Of a stretch of 8,636 nucleotides of DNA, positions 7,241 to 8,636 are shown in pieces (within the stretch, counting starts at the first letter, position 1; each line of letters starts with the position of its first letter). The stretch comes from Vulcanimicrobiota bacterium (GTDB lineage: Bacteria > Vulcanimicrobiota > Vulcanimicrobiia > Vulcanimicrobiales > Vulcanimicrobiaceae). Location: assembly GCA_030040695.1 (NCBI GenBank), contig JASHTE010000228.1, positions 1-8,636 on the forward strand, read 5' to 3'. Below the pieces are notes generated by a model, which saw only the letters and a list, made by a program, of their open reading frames with translations, was not told the DNA's origin and searched no databases. Position numbers and translations under genes: made by a program.

Positions 7241-7268
7241 TTTATGGCGAGGAGGCGGGCGGCGTAAA
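7239..7268 (-). promoter_or_regulatory. Candidate promoter overlapping the end of the TonB-like gene
   Basis: On the minus strand TAAAAT (7239-7244, 5/6 to TATAAT) follows TTTACG (7263-7268, 4/6 to TTGACA) by 18 nt. The -10 contains the TAA stop of the TonB-like gene. Transcription would begin near 7230 and run about 250 nt to the terminator. AT-rich sequence is scarce here, but a stop codon context alone can produce such a match. Confidence 0.3.
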
Positions 7269-8549
7269 GGGCGTGAGCGCGCGCTCGCTACACTCCATCG
7301 AGCCGTTGCCCAAGATGATCGGGTCCATCCCTGAAGCGAGCCCCGTTTGCACGGTGTGCTGGCCGCCGATCTGAACGCCGTTTGCTCCCAGGTTCGGCGC
7401 GCCCGCGCCCGCGAGAATCCCTTGCGATTCAGTTTCCGGAAAACGCACCATCCAGCCGGTGCATATGACGATCGGCCCCTTGCGCTGCACCGAGGCAACC
7501 CACATCTTGATCCGGCCGTGCCCGCCGCCGGCCGGTCCCTCAAAAATGTAGCGCGTGCGTGCGAGCGCCTCGGGAGGCGGCGTCGGCTCGAGGCGTCCCG
7601 AGAGATCGAGGCTCCCAACATAGTGCCCCTGGTGCACGGTGACCGGACCGCTCGGCAGCAACGCGTTCAGGCGCGCGTTCAAGCCCGCATACGGGTTGCG
7701 CGTCGGTTTCGGTACGGGGCGCGGGCGCTGTGTCGGAACCGGCGTGGGAGTTGGTGCGACCGCAATCGGGCGCGGGCGAACGTTCGCGTGCCCCACATTC
7801 GACGTCTGTGGCGCCGGCGAGGCGTGACCCTCGGCAGGCCTGGACGTGATCAGCGGATGCGGATGCTCGACCCCAGCAACTTGGCTCGGTGGCGCAGTAA
7901 GCATCGGCCGCGGGCTCGGCGCCTGCGTCGGAGCCATGGTCGGCGCCGGCTTCGCCGTCGGCGGAGCCGGGCGCGGCGTCGGCGCGATCGTCGGCTTCGC
8001 CGTTGCCGGCGCGGGACGCGGTGTCGGTGCCTGCGTCGGCTTTGCCGTCGCTGCAGGCACTGGTCTCTCGGTGGGCCTGGGCTTCGCGGTCGGCTGCGCC
8101 GTCGGTCGCGGCGTTGGCGCCTGCGTCGGCTGCACCGTAGGCTGCACGATCGCTACCTGCGTGGGAACGGCGGTTGGAAGAGGCCGCGGTGCAAACGAGG
8201 GTACCGGCGTCGGGTTCGGCGAGGCTGAAGGCACGACCTGAGTGAGAACGTGGAGCGCCTCCTGCGGTGTCTGCAGTGGATGCGGCTGCGAACGCTGCTG
8301 CGGCACACGGCGCTGAGGCTGCTGGGACGGCATCGGCTGCGGTGTAACCGCCGGCGCAATCGGAACGATCTGCGAGATCGTCAGCAGCGATCCGCCTGCA
8401 GTCGGCTCTTGCGCGCTCTCCTGCGCGCTCGATGCAGCGAGCGATACGAGAAACGCTGCGGCGAGCAGGTGCAACAGGAGTGACGCGAGGGTACTACCCG
8501 CGAGTCGCTCGTCACGGCGCTGGTCGTTGGGGTCGCGCCGGTACTTCAA
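7242..8549 (-). CDS. TonB-like, membrane-anchored proline-rich protein of unknown C-terminal domain
   Basis: The 435-aa protein has a short basic cytoplasmic N-terminus (1-19), one transmembrane helix (about 20-40, LASLLLHLLAAAFLVSLAAS), a Pro/Thr/Ala-rich periplasmic linker (about 62-285) and a Gly-rich C-terminal part (about 286-435). The helix carries S23, H27 and L34, the same spacing as the S16-H20-L27 motif by which TonB contacts ExbB/ExbD, which suggests an energy-transducing or energised anchor. The C-terminal part lacks the usual TonB YP...G.V.v.f signature; it includes two cysteines (C363, C420) that could form a disulfide, and I do not recognise it. The start is TTG (8547-8549), just after an in-frame TAG, with weak Shine-Dalgarno support. 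No exbB/exbD is in view. Linkers this long could span a wide periplasm. Alternatives are a cell-wall-binding or secretion-related anchor. Confidence 0.75.
   Translation of the reverse strand: MKYRRDPNDQRRDERLAGSTLASLLLHLLAAAFLVSLAASSAQESAQEPTAGGSLLTISQIVPIAPAVTPQPMPSQQPQRRVPQQRSQPHPLQTPQEALHVLTQVVPSASPNPTPVPSFAPRPLPTAVPTQVAIVQPTVQPTQAPTPRPTAQPTAKPRPTERPVPAATAKPTQAPTPRPAPATAKPTIAPTPRPAPPTAKPAPTMAPTQAPSPRPMLTAPPSQVAGVEHPHPLITSRPAEGHASPAPQTSNVGHANVRPRPIAVAPTPTPVPTQRPRPVPKPTRNPYAGLNARLNALLPSGPVTVHQGHYVGSLDLSGRLEPTPPPEALARTRYIFEGPAGGGHGRIKMWVASVQRKGPIVICTGWMVRFPETESQGILAGAGAPNLGANGVQIGGQHTVQTGLASGMDPIILGNGSMECSERALTPFTPPASSP
7948..8082 (-). repeat. 45-bp (15-aa) degenerate tandem repeats in the linker
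   Basis: Three units begin at 7948, 7993 and 8038, each opening GGCTT(C/T)GCCGT on the plus strand, giving an exact 45-bp period. On the coding strand they give repeats of the APTPRPAPxTAKP type at about residues 157-200. Weaker PTxAPTPRP units continue on both sides (about residues 136-216). Slippage between such units probably sets linker length. Confidence 0.75.
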
Positions 8550-8593
8550 AGCCTAGGGTTATCCGCGGCCTCAGGCCCAGGCGCCTGCAACCT
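8550..8593. other. Short upstream region of the TonB-like gene with two palindromes
   Basis: Two GC-rich palindromes lie side by side: GGCC-TCA-GGCC (8567-8577) and CAGGCGCCTG (8578-8587). They could be an operator or a stem, and neither has a T-tract for a terminator. No convincing -35/-10 pair for the gene is visible before the window ends. Confidence 0.3.
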
Positions 8594-8635
8594 GTCATCC
8601 CGAGCGGAGGTGCGAAGCACCGAAGTCGAGGGACC
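8594..8635. repeat. Single GTCATCC-type REP-like palindrome
   Basis: GTCATCCCGAGCGGA at the left and GTCGAGGGACC at the right share their ends with the core of the 70-bp tandem units (GTCATCCTGAGCG...GTCGAAGGACC), in the same orientation. The centre differs: a perfect GGTGC-GAA-GCACC hairpin (8609-8621). It looks like another member of the same dispersed element class and may continue past the right edge. Confidence 0.6.
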
Positions 8636-8636
8636 G

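Noticed and set aside
7347..8228. Plus-strand Arg-rich open frame of 293 codons, and a Gly/Val-rich one at 7846-8241
   Set aside because: Both are shadows of the proline-rich linker; low-complexity composition and no ribosome site or homology.

Overview
The window is almost entirely minus-strand and GC-rich. It carries the classic transcription/translation cluster, in transcription order: rimP, nusA, ylxR, infB, rbfA, an nrnA-type DHH phosphoesterase gene, and truB, which runs off the left edge (position 1). Upstream of this operon, on the same strand, lies a TonB-like membrane protein gene with a very long proline-rich linker (7242-8549). This gene order is widespread in Gram-positive and related deep-branching phyla. 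The TonB-type membrane anchor instead points to a diderm envelope. High GC, many TTG starts, long Pro/Thr/Ala linkers and GTCATCC-type dispersed repeats make an uncultured soil-type phylum such as Eremiobacterota (WPS-2) my best guess, but that is a low-confidence inference.

Layout, right to left (5' to 3' on the minus strand): a REP-like palindromic repeat at the right edge (8594-8635); the TonB-like gene; a 336-bp gene-free stretch (6906-7241) holding many potential RNA stems, a Rho-independent terminator (about 6978-7017), a weak promoter candidate and a possible 10-codon leader ORF; then the operon. Genes in the operon overlap or nearly touch (rimP/nusA 14 nt, nusA/ylxR tens of nt, rbfA/nrnA ATGA overlap). 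The exceptions are a 125-bp gap before infB and a roughly 200-bp gap before truB. The second gap is filled by three tandem copies of a 70-bp unit, the last of which includes the 3' end of nrnA.

Together the genes serve 30S subunit maturation (rimP, rbfA), elongation and termination control (nusA), a small RNA-binding protein (ylxR), translation initiation (infB), degradation of very short RNAs and pAp (nrnA) and tRNA pseudouridine-55 formation (truB). No phage, CRISPR, toxin-antitoxin or defence system is visible. The unexplained items are the structured region before rimP, the orphan C-terminal domain of the TonB-like protein, the tandem repeat at the nrnA/truB junction, and the missing canonical start codon of truB.
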